Source of the DNA: Pelagibius sp.
Lineage (GTDB): Bacteria; Pseudomonadota; Alphaproteobacteria; Kiloniellales; Kiloniellaceae
Length of the DNA: 43,939 nt
Assembly: GCF_028289705.1 (NCBI RefSeq)
Contig: NZ_JANQOI010000185.1
Coordinates: forward strand, 1 to 43,939
Reading direction: 5' to 3'
Part shown: positions 17,672-24,635 of the stretch, piece by piece
How the letters are laid out: each line of letters begins with the position of its first letter
How positions within the stretch are numbered: position 1 is the stretch's first letter
Translations under genes and position numbers: made by a program
The notes under the pieces: generated by a model
What the model was told of the DNA's origin: nothing
The model's input: the letters and a program-made list of their open reading frames with translations, nothing else
The model's database searches: none

Positions 17672-18109
17672 ATGAAACAGACAGTGATGCGCATTGCGGC
17701 GGGGGCTTCGAACCTCTTTGTCTATTCGCTCGTGACCATAGCCATGATCGGGCGCCTGGCCGGCGATGCCTCGGCGCAGATGTACGAGCGGCCCTGGGGC
17801 TTTGCCGCCCGCAGCGGCGGCAGCATGGCCATCTTCATGAAGCAGGTGGACGAGGGCATGCTCTCCTCCAGCAGCGGCAGCGGCCAGGCGGCAATTGCCG
17901 GCACCACGACCTATCTGGTCTGCGGCGGCGAAGGCTCCGCCGGTGCCCGCGGCAACTCTTCCTGCATCATCCTGAACAACTCCGACAGCGCGCTCAGCCT
18001 CGGCCAGGACGCCGTCGGCGACCAGACCGCGGAGAGCACGGTAACGCAGACCCAGAACAACGGCGCCGATGAGGTCAGCGAAATCCTCGAAGGCGACTCG
18101 ACCAACTGA
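17672..18109 (+). CDS. Small secreted protein, putative fibre subunit (HfaA-like role)
   Basis: A 145-residue exported protein. A long hydrophobic lead (to about residue 36) ends in ASA, giving a mature chain starting QMYERPWGFAARSGGSMAIFM. Residues 40-58 share the pattern RP-[FW]-x-F, GG, M, [RK]Q with the product at 13774-14346. The C-terminal half is rich in Ser, Gly, Asn and Gln (GQDAVGDQTAESTVTQTQNNG), reminiscent of amyloid-type subunits, with two Cys (84 and 98). GAGGAGG precedes the ATG. It is the last gene of the HfaB-type operon, followed by a strong terminator. Size and position match Caulobacter HfaA, but I cannot align it with HfaA, so the family may be new. Confidence 0.7.
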   Translation: MKQTVMRIAAGASNLFVYSLVTIAMIGRLAGDASAQMYERPWGFAARSGGSMAIFMKQVDEGMLSSSSGSGQAAIAGTTTYLVCGGEGSAGARGNSSCIILNNSDSALSLGQDAVGDQTAESTVTQTQNNGADEVSEILEGDSTN

Positions 18110-18166
18110 GACGACGGGATGGATCCCGCGATTTCTCGCGCGATACCAACCAAAGGCACAGAGCAG

Positions 18167-18196
18167 CGGCGGCCCCCGGCCGCCGTTTTGCTTTTT
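18167..18196 (+). terminator. Rho-independent terminator of the HfaB-type operon
   Basis: Stem CGGCGGCC / GGCCGCCG with loop CCC, followed by TTTTGCTTTTT. It lies 58 bases after the last stop of the operon. Confidence 0.88.
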
Positions 18197-18305
18197 CCGG
18201 GAAGGCTTGCGGCGGAGAGGTTGACACCTCCGCTCCATTGAGGGGGCAATTATATACTTAACTGAACAGAATGTGGCACCATCTGAGCATGGACAGGCCC
18301 GCGTT

Positions 18306-19130
18306 TTAGAAGAAATGCCGCTGGGCAATTTTGGTGATCCGCTCCGCGAGCTTGACGAAGTTTTTGAGTGTTTCAACGACAGGCTCACCATCAACGACCT
18401 GTCCCTCGCCAAACGCTACCTCAAAAATGAACTGTGGCTCGGGTTTGGGTTGGCCTGGCTCGGGGGTGGGACAGGAAAACAGTACCGCGCCGTCTTGCAT
18501 CGGGAACTGCCTATCGGCGGGGCGGAGGAAGATTGGGCGTTCCTTGAGAAAGCTACGCATGGCTTCCCAGAGCTTGGTGATCTCCTCGGCCTCCCCCTTC
18601 GTTGGGACGTTGGAAGCAAGGTCGGGATTCACGGATCGGTGTGCAGCCCCTACAGGTATGATCGATCGGTGTTTGTCCAGAAGGTCGAGGGAGTGGAGCA
18701 TCCAGAGGGCTTCGTTCCCTCCTGGGTGTGGTTTGAGTCGCCTCGCGAACTTCATTGCTTTGGGGCTGGCGCCACGCATTCTTTCGTTGACCCTAGCCCC
18801 GATGTCCCCTGGGATTTTGGCGAAAGGGAAGTAAGCGGTTTTTGGATTTCCTCCGTTTGCGACAACCAATGCCGTGGCCAGCAAGTCAAGCGAGGAGCGT
18901 AAGTTGTGGATGATGTCGCCAATAATCGCGCTCCATCCAGCGGGAACGCATTCGATGATTTTGACCCGGAAGAGAATCTTGCCAGGCTCGCTACTGTTAT
19001 CTGCGATGATGCGATAGGGTTTGCGCCCGTGAAAGGCTTCGACCTCTACCCTCAAGTTGTTGAGGTGTGTTTGGGCACGTTCGATCTTCATCCATACCCC
19101 TTGGAGGGGATCTTGAGTTGGTTGCGACAC
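18306..19130 (-). CDS. Conserved hypothetical protein, orphan
   Basis: About 274 residues from the GTG at 19130 (VSQPTQDPLQGVWMKIERA), which has GAGGCG upstream; an ATG at 19091 (MKIERAQTHL) with AGGGG is the alternative. Visible blocks are KIERAQTHLNNLRVEVEAF, AGWSAIIGDIIHNLRSSLDLLATALV, FPFAKI, HSLDLLDKHR, and a C-terminal helix. The GD-x2-HNLRS-x-LDLLA helix recurs in uncharacterised proteins scattered through many bacteria, often in genomic islands; I know no function. No signal peptide or membrane helix. Base composition is less GC-rich than the surrounding operons, in keeping with acquisition. Confidence 0.7.
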   Translation of the reverse strand: MSQPTQDPLQGVWMKIERAQTHLNNLRVEVEAFHGRKPYRIIADNSSEPGKILFRVKIIECVPAGWSAIIGDIIHNLRSSLDLLATALVVANGGNPKTAYFPFAKIPGDIGARVNERMRGASPKAMKFARRLKPHPGGNEALWMLHSLDLLDKHRSIIPVGAAHRSVNPDLASNVPTKGEAEEITKLWEAMRSFLKERPIFLRPADRQFPMQDGAVLFSCPTPEPGQPKPEPQFIFEVAFGEGQVVDGEPVVETLKNFVKLAERITKIAQRHFF

Positions 19131-19302
19131 GATGAGCGCCTCTAACAAAAAGAAAAGGTCTGGTGACGAGAGATTTAAGGAAGTGGTGCGACACTTCCTG
19201 AACACCCCGCCGAAGCCGAATACGAAGAACAAATCAGTTGACAGGAAGAGCGGCCAGGACAAGCCTGACCGCTCAACCCGTGCAAATAAGTCGTGCTAGG
19301 AC

Positions 19303-19404
19303 CTACTTGCACTTACGGGGCGCACGGCGGGGATGCGAACGCACCCTCACCCTCTTTGGCCCCTTGGGCGGGGTCTTACACCCGCCGCAATTGCGCTTTG
19401 CCAT
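19303..19404 (-). CDS. 33-residue Arg/Lys-rich small protein
   Basis: A short frame with a near-ideal ribosome site: GAAGGAG six bases before the ATG. The product starts MAKRNCGGCKTPPKGPKR and ends PRRAPRKCK, with 14 Arg or Lys of 33 residues, and a CxxC pair plus a third Cys near the end. It may be a nucleic-acid-binding or zinc-ribbon-like peptide, but I recognise no family. It lies between the orphan gene and the transposase remnant. Confidence 0.5.
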   Translation of the reverse strand: MAKRNCGGCKTPPKGPKRVRVRSHPRRAPRKCK

Positions 19405-19620
19405 TGGAATCTCCTTCCGTTGGCAGGAGAGGTTGAGCCTCTCGCCCTGACGCACTCCATGCACGTCAACGGTAACCGCGATGGAAATGCCAGGCAGCGC
19501 AACTGCGTACACTGCCAAAAACGAGTCCGAGTCGGCTAGCCTTTCAACCGACGCTTGCTCCAATTGCGGGCGAGCGGGCGCAGGGTGATTTCCTTGAAGG
19601 TGAGCCGCTTGGTGACGTCC

Positions 19621-20130
19621 TTACCGAGCGTCAATCCGCCGATAGGTGAGGCGCTTACCCTCGATGCTCTGAATGGCTTTGGTGGTGCGCTCCATATCCT
19701 CAGTACCGAGGGCTGAGCGTTCGTTGTAGCGGAAGCCAAACTCCGCCAGGTGGCGCTTGAGGTGCTGTTCGCTGACGTGGTGATAGGTGCCGTTGATGCC
19801 GCGTTTGAGCAGCGAGAAGTAGCCTTCAATGGTGTTGGTGTGGGCATCGCCGCGAACGTACTCGTCAATGCGGTGGTTGACTGATTCGTGGCGGGCGAAC
19901 TCAGGGCCAAGAAGGCGGTACTGGCCCGCGTCGTCGCTCATGAGCGTTGAGGCGCGGTCAACCTGAGCAAACAGGATGGGGCGCAGGTTCTTAGCGCTGA
20001 CGCTCTTAACGTGGTAGGAGCGCACGCGGCCACCGCGCTCGACCAGGGTGAAGGCAGTCTCCTTGCCGGCGCTGCCGATGTTCTTCGGGTTGCGCTCGGG
20101 GACATGTTTAACTTCAATGAACTGCCGTCG
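19621..20130 (-). pseudogene. IS1595-type (ISXO2-like) transposase remnant
   Basis: The C-terminal half of an IS1595-family DDE transposase. It keeps FIEVKHVPERNPKN, the second catalytic Asp region (FAQVDRASTLMSDDAG), and the family end block HRIDEYVRGDAHTNTIEGY, followed by FSLLKRGINGTYHHVSEQHL and RHLAEFGFRYNERSA. The natural C-terminus KRLTYRRIDAR is intact. Upstream of about 20130 the frame loses similarity and meets a stop, so the N-terminal half, including the first catalytic Asp, is missing. It cannot transpose by itself. Confidence 0.85.
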
Positions 20131-20166
20131 TCGTCCCTCCCGACATCGTCACCCTCGCGCTTGACG

Positions 20167-20457
20167 CACGGCTGTCCGGTTTAGCGCGCCAGTGCGCAAG
20201 CTGGCGATCATCGCGCGTGTGGCTCACCCCCCTCCCAACCTCCCCCCGTCAAAGGGGGGGGAGATTTTCTAAGCCGCTTCAATAACTTCCCCCTCCCCCT
20301 TCGATGGGGGAGGGATGGGGTGGGGGTGACACCCCACCCGCCGCAAGCCGTCCGTTACGCAAGTCCGATCTCGCGTCCTGCGACCCTCTCTTGGCTCCGA
20401 CGCCTCGCGAATCAACCCTCTCCGCCAAACAGAAAGACGCTAAACCGGACAGCCGTG
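20167..20457. repeat. Non-coding element bounded by 20-base inverted repeats
   Basis: Positions 20167-20186 (CACGGCTGTCCGG...) and 20438-20457 are exact inverted copies, bounding 291 bases. Inside are two C/G-run palindromes (CCTCCCCCC GTCAAA GGGGGGGG near 20241-20263, and CCCCTCCCCC TTCGAT GGGGGAGGG near 20290-20315) and no coding frame. It abuts the broken 5' side of the transposase remnant and may be a MITE-like or degraded insertion-sequence end. Confidence 0.65.
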
Positions 20458-20576
20458 GGACAAGTCCGAGGGTAACGATTTGGGAAGTGAAAGTGTTGGC
20501 GGGCTGTTGAAATCAGATCTTTCGGTGCGAGCCGGCTCCTCGGCACGCCGTGGAAGTCGCCGCTGCGCGGTGACCT

Positions 20577-20993
20577 CTAGTCCTGCCGGCAGACCATCAT
20601 CTCGGTGGGCTGGGCGGCGCCGGGCAGGCAGATGCGCTGCAGGCTGCAGCGGCCATGCGGGCCCTTTGCCGGCGTGGACTCCGGGGGCGTATCTGCTGCG
20701 GTCTGCGGTGCCATGTCCGCCTTTGCCCGGCGGCACTGCGGCGAGACGCTGTCGTCGGTCTGCGACAGTGCCTGCTGCAGATCGTCGGGTGAATTGGCGC
20801 CGAAGGCGCCTGGCTGGTCCGTTGATCCCGAATCTGACGAGCCGCCGCCGGTGACTGCGCTCAGCACCATACCGGCCGCGCCCATGGCGCCGGTCACGCA
20901 GCCGCCCAGGCAGAGGGGCGACAGCAGAACGAACGCAGCCAGGGCTGCGCGCCGCAGGGACAAAGCCTCAGGTCCGGCTCCACGCTGGCGCAT
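20577..20993 (-). CDS. Small hypothetical lipoprotein
   Basis: 138 residues, with a lipoprotein signal ending in the lipobox LGGC (LSPLCLGGCVTG, Cys at about residue 32). After it come a Gly/Ser-rich tether and a C-terminal region with four further Cys (QCRRAK, GRCSLQRICLPG, MMVCRQD), probably disulfide-bonded in the periplasm. I recognise no family. It is ten bases downstream of the cytochrome c gene, on the same strand, and is probably co-expressed with it and the IalB gene. Confidence 0.65.
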   Translation of the reverse strand: MRQRGAGPEALSLRRAALAAFVLLSPLCLGGCVTGAMGAAGMVLSAVTGGGSSDSGSTDQPGAFGANSPDDLQQALSQTDDSVSPQCRRAKADMAPQTAADTPPESTPAKGPHGRCSLQRICLPGAAQPTEMMVCRQD

Positions 20994-21003
20994 CCTCGGG
21001 GCT

Positions 21004-21432
21004 CTAGAAGGCGGGCTGCAGCAGGGCGTCGCTCTTGATCGAGGACAGGTAGCTGCGCAGCATGAAGATCTCCTCGGCCGAGAGCACGAAGCGCGGCATC
21101 GGCGGATGGTCCGCCGCCAGCCAGGCTTCCAGCCGGATGGTCGACCAGTCGGCGGCCTGGGCGATCTGGCTCAAGGTCGGCGCCGCGGTGGTGCTGTAGG
21201 GCGCCTCAGGGGCCGCGTGGCAGCGCTGGCAGTGCTCAGCAACCAGGGCCTGGCCGCCGGCGACGGCATCGCCGCGGGCCTGGCCGATGGTCGGCAGGTG
21301 GGCCCAGAACGCCGCCACGGCCAGGCAGAGCCAGGCGGCGATCAGGCCGTCCCTGACGGTCCAGCGGTCCCCCTCGCCCTTCCCGTCGCCCTTTCCGGTG
21401 GAGCGGTTGCTATTGGATCTGGCTGAGTGCAT
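21004..21432 (-). CDS. Membrane-anchored monohaem cytochrome c
   Basis: 142 residues. An uncleaved-looking N-terminal anchor (DGLIAAWLCLAVAAFWAHL, about 28-46) precedes a small class I cytochrome c domain. The haem site CQRCH is at residues 68-72. A likely axial Met lies in HPPMPRF near residue 112, followed by the usual helix LSAEEIFMLRSYLSSI. It should carry electrons in the periplasm. The gene overlaps the 3' end of the IalB-family gene by 23 bases, which implies coupled expression. Donor and acceptor are unknown. Confidence 0.85.
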   Translation of the reverse strand: MHSARSNSNRSTGKGDGKGEGDRWTVRDGLIAAWLCLAVAAFWAHLPTIGQARGDAVAGGQALVAEHCQRCHAAPEAPYSTTAAPTLSQIAQAADWSTIRLEAWLAADHPPMPRFVLSAEEIFMLRSYLSSIKSDALLQPAF

Positions 21433-21907
21433 GGGTGAAGCCCTTCAGTGAGAAGCGGGCGACCACCGTGCCGTCGTTGACGCGGTAGGCCGCGACGCCC
21501 TCCAGGTCGTGGCGAAAGCGCTGCAGCACCTCGTCGGTTGCCTCCAGCTTCACGGCGGCCTGGCAGAACAGATGGTTGCAGGCGCTGGTCATGAGGCTGG
21601 TCTTCCAGCCGCTGTCCAACTGCACCGCGATGGGGGCATTGGCCCCGGCCTGGTGGCTGATGCGGAAAATTGCGCGCAGCCGGCGGGTGCCCCGTTCCGG
21701 GGCAATCAGGATCTGCAGGCCCGGCGCCTGATAGTCGGCGAGGCAGGCCGTCTCGCCGCAGACCACGGTCCAGCGTTCGGTTGCCGCCTGGGCGGACCCT
21801 GCGGGCAGACTGGCCGCTGCGAGCAGGCCCGCGGCCAGGCAAAAGCCCGCAAGGCCGAGGGATGCGGTCCGGCTGAAGCGGCTCTTTGCGTTGACTAAGT
21901 TGATCAT
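21410..21907 (-). CDS. IalB (invasion-associated locus B) family protein
   Basis: A 165-residue exported protein with a signal peptide (LGLAGFCLAAGLLAAASLPAG, cleavage near AQA-ATERW). The mature domain matches the IalB family: WTVVCGETAC, GTRRLRAIFRIS, PIAVQLDSGWKTSLMTSACNHLFCQAAV, and the hallmark end VARFSLKGFTHAL. Four Cys probably make two disulfides. IalB homologues are widespread periplasmic proteins in Alphaproteobacteria, named for Bartonella but not specific to pathogens. ATG 21907 has GGGAG eight bases upstream; the frame is open to 22105 without support. It is the first gene of a three-gene set with the cytochrome c and lipoprotein. Confidence 0.85.
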   Translation of the reverse strand: MINLVNAKSRFSRTASLGLAGFCLAAGLLAAASLPAGSAQAATERWTVVCGETACLADYQAPGLQILIAPERGTRRLRAIFRISHQAGANAPIAVQLDSGWKTSLMTSACNHLFCQAAVKLEATDEVLQRFRHDLEGVAAYRVNDGTVVARFSLKGFTHALSQIQ

Positions 21908-22090
21908 GGCGCGATCTCCCAGCTCTGCGAAAGGCGCAGCGATAGAGCGGAGTCTGATCCTTCGACGGGAAACGCGCGAGTGAGCAGGGGGAGCAGAGGC
22001 TGGCACTTGTGGCTTAGACCCCCCGGGGGAGATCCGCCTAAGCCCTAGGAATGGGGCCTGGCGCGAAATGTGCGGCTTTTGTGCTCCCGG

Positions 22091-22106
22091 TGTGAGATTC
22101 CCCACA
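22091..22106. promoter_or_regulatory. Crp-type palindrome
   Basis: TGTGAGATTCCCCACA has the TGTGA-N6-TCACA layout with one change. It lies between the IalB operon (minus strand) and the candidate small RNA (plus strand), about 30 bases before the TATATA box of the latter. The inverted reading TGTGGGGAATCTCACA resembles the site at 12639. Confidence 0.42.
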
Positions 22107-22135
22107 CGGTCTTCGCCGCACCCTGCCTATATATG

Positions 22136-22236
22136 AATTGTCGTTGTGGAGGTCCTCCCTCAAGCCACGATGACGGACCTTAGGTGAGCCTCAAAAGCCC
22201 CGTCCGCTGCCCATCGGACGGGGCTTCCTCCTTTTG
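22136..22236 (+). ncRNA. Candidate trans-acting small RNA with exposed CCUCC loop
   Basis: A non-coding block of about 100 bases. TATATATG at 22128-22135 could be its -10 box. A 6-base-pair hairpin, TTGTGG / CCACGA, exposes a 15-base loop containing CCTCCC (22154-22159), complementary to Shine-Dalgarno sequences. A small ACCT-T-AGGT hairpin follows, then a 12-base-pair terminator stem with CCTCCTTTT tail. Exposed CCUCC loops are typical of several alphaproteobacterial sRNA families; I cannot assign this one. Confidence 0.45.
22195..22235. terminator. Strong intrinsic terminator, possibly bidirectional
   Basis: A perfect 12-base-pair stem, AAGCCCCGTCCG / CGGACGGGGCTT (22195-22206 and 22215-22226), with an 8-base loop. 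On the plus strand it is followed by CCTCCTTTT. On the minus strand it is followed by TTGAGG after the stem's own TT, and could end the Crp-family gene's transcript. Confidence 0.75.
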
Positions 22237-22313
22237 CGCCGGGTATTCCAGCGGCTGTACGGCTTGAGGGGATCTGCGAAGACGTCGAGAGGGCCGCTAC
22301 GGCCCCGGGGGGA

Positions 22314-23030
22314 TCAGTCCCCGGAGACCTCGTGCACCATCCGCTCCAGTTCGCTGATATCGGCGACGATGAGCGTACGGCCGTCGCGTTTGATCAGCCC
22401 GGACTTCATCAGTTCGTTGAGTTCCCGGGTGACGGCTTCGCGATGGGTGGAGATGCGGCTGGCGATATCGGCATGGGTCGGCGCGGGCGCGAGGCGGGCG
22501 GTGTTGTCCTCCTCCACGTGGTCGCGCGACAGCCTCAGCAGCTCCGAGTGGATGCGGTTTTTCACGGCAAGGGTGCTGAACTCGAAAATCCGCTCGCTGA
22601 GCGAGCGCACCAGCCGCGTCAGATAGGTCAGCATGGCCATGGAGACGGCCGGGTATTCCTGCAGGATCGTGCAGAAGGTCTCGGCCGGGACGGAACCGAT
22701 CATCACGTCGGTGAGGGCGATCACATTGGCGGACCGCGGTGCCCCGTCGATGGCGGCGAACTCGCCGAAGCAGTCGCCCGCGGAGATATCGCGAAAGGCG
22801 ACTTCCTTGCCGGCGCTGGAAAACAGGATCACCCGCACCGTCCCCGACACCATGAAATAGACGTCGGTGGAGATCTCCTGATGGCCGATGATCTGCTGGT
22901 GAGCCTTGTAGTTGCGCCAGTTCACGCGCTGCGACAGGCGCTCGATCTCGCGCGACTGGAGACCTTTGAAGATCTCGATCCGCTCAAGCGCGTATCCCGT
23001 ACCTCCAGAAAGCCGCTGGTTGGCTGTCAT
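22314..23030 (-). CDS. Crp/Fnr-family transcriptional regulator
   Basis: A 238-residue regulator. The cyclic-nucleotide-type beta-roll covers about residues 15-130 (IEIFKGLQSREIERL, VYFMVSGTVRVILFS, GDCFGEFAAIDGAPRSA). A dimerisation helix follows (VSMAMLTYLTRLVRSLSERIFEF), then the Crp helix-turn-helix (THADIASRISTHREAVTRELNELMKSGLI). FGEFAAIDGAPRSA is close to the Crp cyclic-AMP pocket motif, and there is no Fnr-type N-terminal Cys cluster, so a nucleotide ligand is more likely than an iron-sulfur sensor. ATG 23030 is preceded only by a weak GGGG site; a start at 23078 is possible. Crp-type palindromes at 22091 and 12639 are candidate targets. Confidence 0.9.
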   Translation of the reverse strand: MTANQRLSGGTGYALERIEIFKGLQSREIERLSQRVNWRNYKAHQQIIGHQEISTDVYFMVSGTVRVILFSSAGKEVAFRDISAGDCFGEFAAIDGAPRSANVIALTDVMIGSVPAETFCTILQEYPAVSMAMLTYLTRLVRSLSERIFEFSTLAVKNRIHSELLRLSRDHVEEDNTARLAPAPTHADIASRISTHREAVTRELNELMKSGLIKRDGRTLIVADISELERMVHEVSGD

Positions 23031-23382
23031 CGCCCCATCGTTTCGTTTTTGGGTCTCGGCGGCCGCGGCGTACCTCACCGCAAAGGTCGCAAGACCAGAT
23101 CAAGCGGAAGCGTAACGCTGCCGAATTCGGAACCGCCCCGCTACGGATTGCAAGCGTAGCCACCAGGGGAGCGGAAATTTGCGCAATACTACTCCGCGTC
23201 GGGCGGGATGCAACCGGCTGATGATGGTAGTTCGATCGCGATTGCCGCTTATGCGCGTGCACGCCGCTAGCGGGGTATGCTGCCGTGGTCGGCTGCCGGC
23301 CCTTGAGTCGCCCGGCGCATCGGGCTAAGAGGCCGACTGCAGCTCAAATCCGCCAAGACCGAGAGAAATCGCGACCCCAAGA
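23031..23382. other. Divergent promoter region
   Basis: 352 bases between the Crp-family gene (minus) and the AGE-family gene (plus). It includes TTGCGCAA at about 23180-23187, an 8-base palindrome. No RNA gene, terminator or coding frame was supported. Confidence 0.35.
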
Positions 23383-24597
23383 ATGTCACAGCCGCAGGAA
23401 TCCTTCCCCTACGGAAGTCTCAATAACTGGTTGATCGATATCGTGCTGCCGTTCTGGGCGACGACGGGGTTCGATTCGCACCACGGCGCCTTCGTCGAGA
23501 AGCTGGATCTCTCGGCCGAGCCCAGCGCGGATGATTACACCCGTGTGCGGGTGCAGGCCCGGCAGATCTACGTCTTTGCCCACGCCGCCCACCTCGGGCT
23601 CTATCCCCAGGGCCTGGACCTGGCCCGCCGGGCCTGGGGGTTCCTGGATCGCAACGCCTGGGACCGGGCGGAGGGCGGCTGGTTCCACCTTCTGCGCCGG
23701 GACGGCGGCGTGCTGGACCGGACCAAGGATTGCTACGATCACGCTTTTGTCCTGCTGGCCCTGGCGTGGCTCTATCGCGCCGGCGGCGATGCGGCCGTCC
23801 TGGGGCGGGCCAGGGAGACGGTGGCCTACCTCGATTCCTCCCTGCGCCTCGAACGGAACGGCGGCTTCGACGGTTATGCCGAGCGGGCCCGGGCTGACGG
23901 TGAGGAGATCCCGCTGCCACGCCGGCAAAACCCGCACATGCATCTCTTCGAGGCGCTGCTGGCACTCTACGAGGCAACGGAAGAGCCCGAGTGGCTCGAG
24001 CGTGCCGACGCCATCCGCGGCCTCTTCGAAGCCCACTTTCACGATGCCGACACCGGACAGCTCATCGAGTTTTTCGATGGCGACTGGAAGGAGGTCAGCG
24101 TCGACGGCGCGCTGATCCGCGAGCCCGGCCACCATTTCGAATGGGTCTGGCTGCTGCACCGCTTTGGCCAGCTCTCCGGCAGCGATGCCGTCCTGCCCGC
24201 CATGCAAAAGCTCTTTGCCTGGGGCTGGGAAGCTGGATTGGACCGCAGACCGGAGGGGCTGTTCGCCGCCTATGACGCAGCCGATCCGGATGGCCGGATT
24301 TTGCAGGGCGGCAGCAAGCGGCTCTGGCCGCAGACCGAAGCCCTGAAAGCCTGCCTCGCTCTTGCCGAGCGCCGGGCCAGCCCTGACGCGGAGGCCGGTA
24401 TCGACGCGCTGCTGCGTGGGATGTTCGCGGGCTTCGTCAGCTTCGATCACGCGCTCTGGCAGGATCAGTTGGATGGCACAGGCCGGATGATCGCGCCGGC
24501 GATTCCCGCCAGCAGCCTCTACCACCTGTTCCTGGCCATGGCCGAAACCCTGCGCGTGATGCCGGCGCGCGCTGTGGCTGCCCCGGGTTCGCCATAG
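23383..24597 (+). CDS. AGE-family sugar epimerase/isomerase (possible mannose isomerase)
   Basis: A 404-residue cytosolic enzyme of the N-acylglucosamine 2-epimerase (AGE) superfamily, an (alpha/alpha)6 barrel of usual size. Family active-site elements are present: RVRVQARQIYVFAHA (catalytic Arg), HMHLFEALLALYE (His), EPGHHFEWVWLL (His and Glu), KRLWPQTEALKA, and SLYHLFLAMAE (His). Members interconvert mannose and fructose or glucose, epimerise GlcNAc/ManNAc, or act on disaccharides. Its neighbours, a GH63-like hydrolase and sugar importer, fit isomerisation of the hexose they release, for example mannose to fructose (inference). It is convergent with, and 12 bases from, the GH63-like gene. 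Substrate cannot be fixed from sequence. Confidence 0.85.
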   Translation: MSQPQESFPYGSLNNWLIDIVLPFWATTGFDSHHGAFVEKLDLSAEPSADDYTRVRVQARQIYVFAHAAHLGLYPQGLDLARRAWGFLDRNAWDRAEGGWFHLLRRDGGVLDRTKDCYDHAFVLLALAWLYRAGGDAAVLGRARETVAYLDSSLRLERNGGFDGYAERARADGEEIPLPRRQNPHMHLFEALLALYEATEEPEWLERADAIRGLFEAHFHDADTGQLIEFFDGDWKEVSVDGALIREPGHHFEWVWLLHRFGQLSGSDAVLPAMQKLFAWGWEAGLDRRPEGLFAAYDAADPDGRILQGGSKRLWPQTEALKACLALAERRASPDAEAGIDALLRGMFAGFVSFDHALWQDQLDGTGRMIAPAIPASSLYHLFLAMAETLRVMPARAVAAPGSP

Positions 24598-24599
24598 GT

Positions 24600-24635
24600 C
24601 GAAAAGAGGTCAGTCCTCGGCGAAGTGCTTTGCCC
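24600..24635. repeat. 36-base imperfect direct repeat, copy at operon end
   Basis: CGAAAAGAGGTCAGTCCTCG and the 16 bases after it match 31551-31586 at 31 of 36 positions in the same orientation. This copy spans the C-terminal codons and stop of the GH63-like gene. Confidence 0.6.

Noticed and set aside
18221-18258. Promoter TTGACA with TATACT
   Set aside because: Spacing of 26 bases is too long, and no plus-strand gene follows.
20220-20340. CRISPR-like alternation of C and G runs
   Set aside because: Two unrelated hairpins, not regular repeats with spacers.
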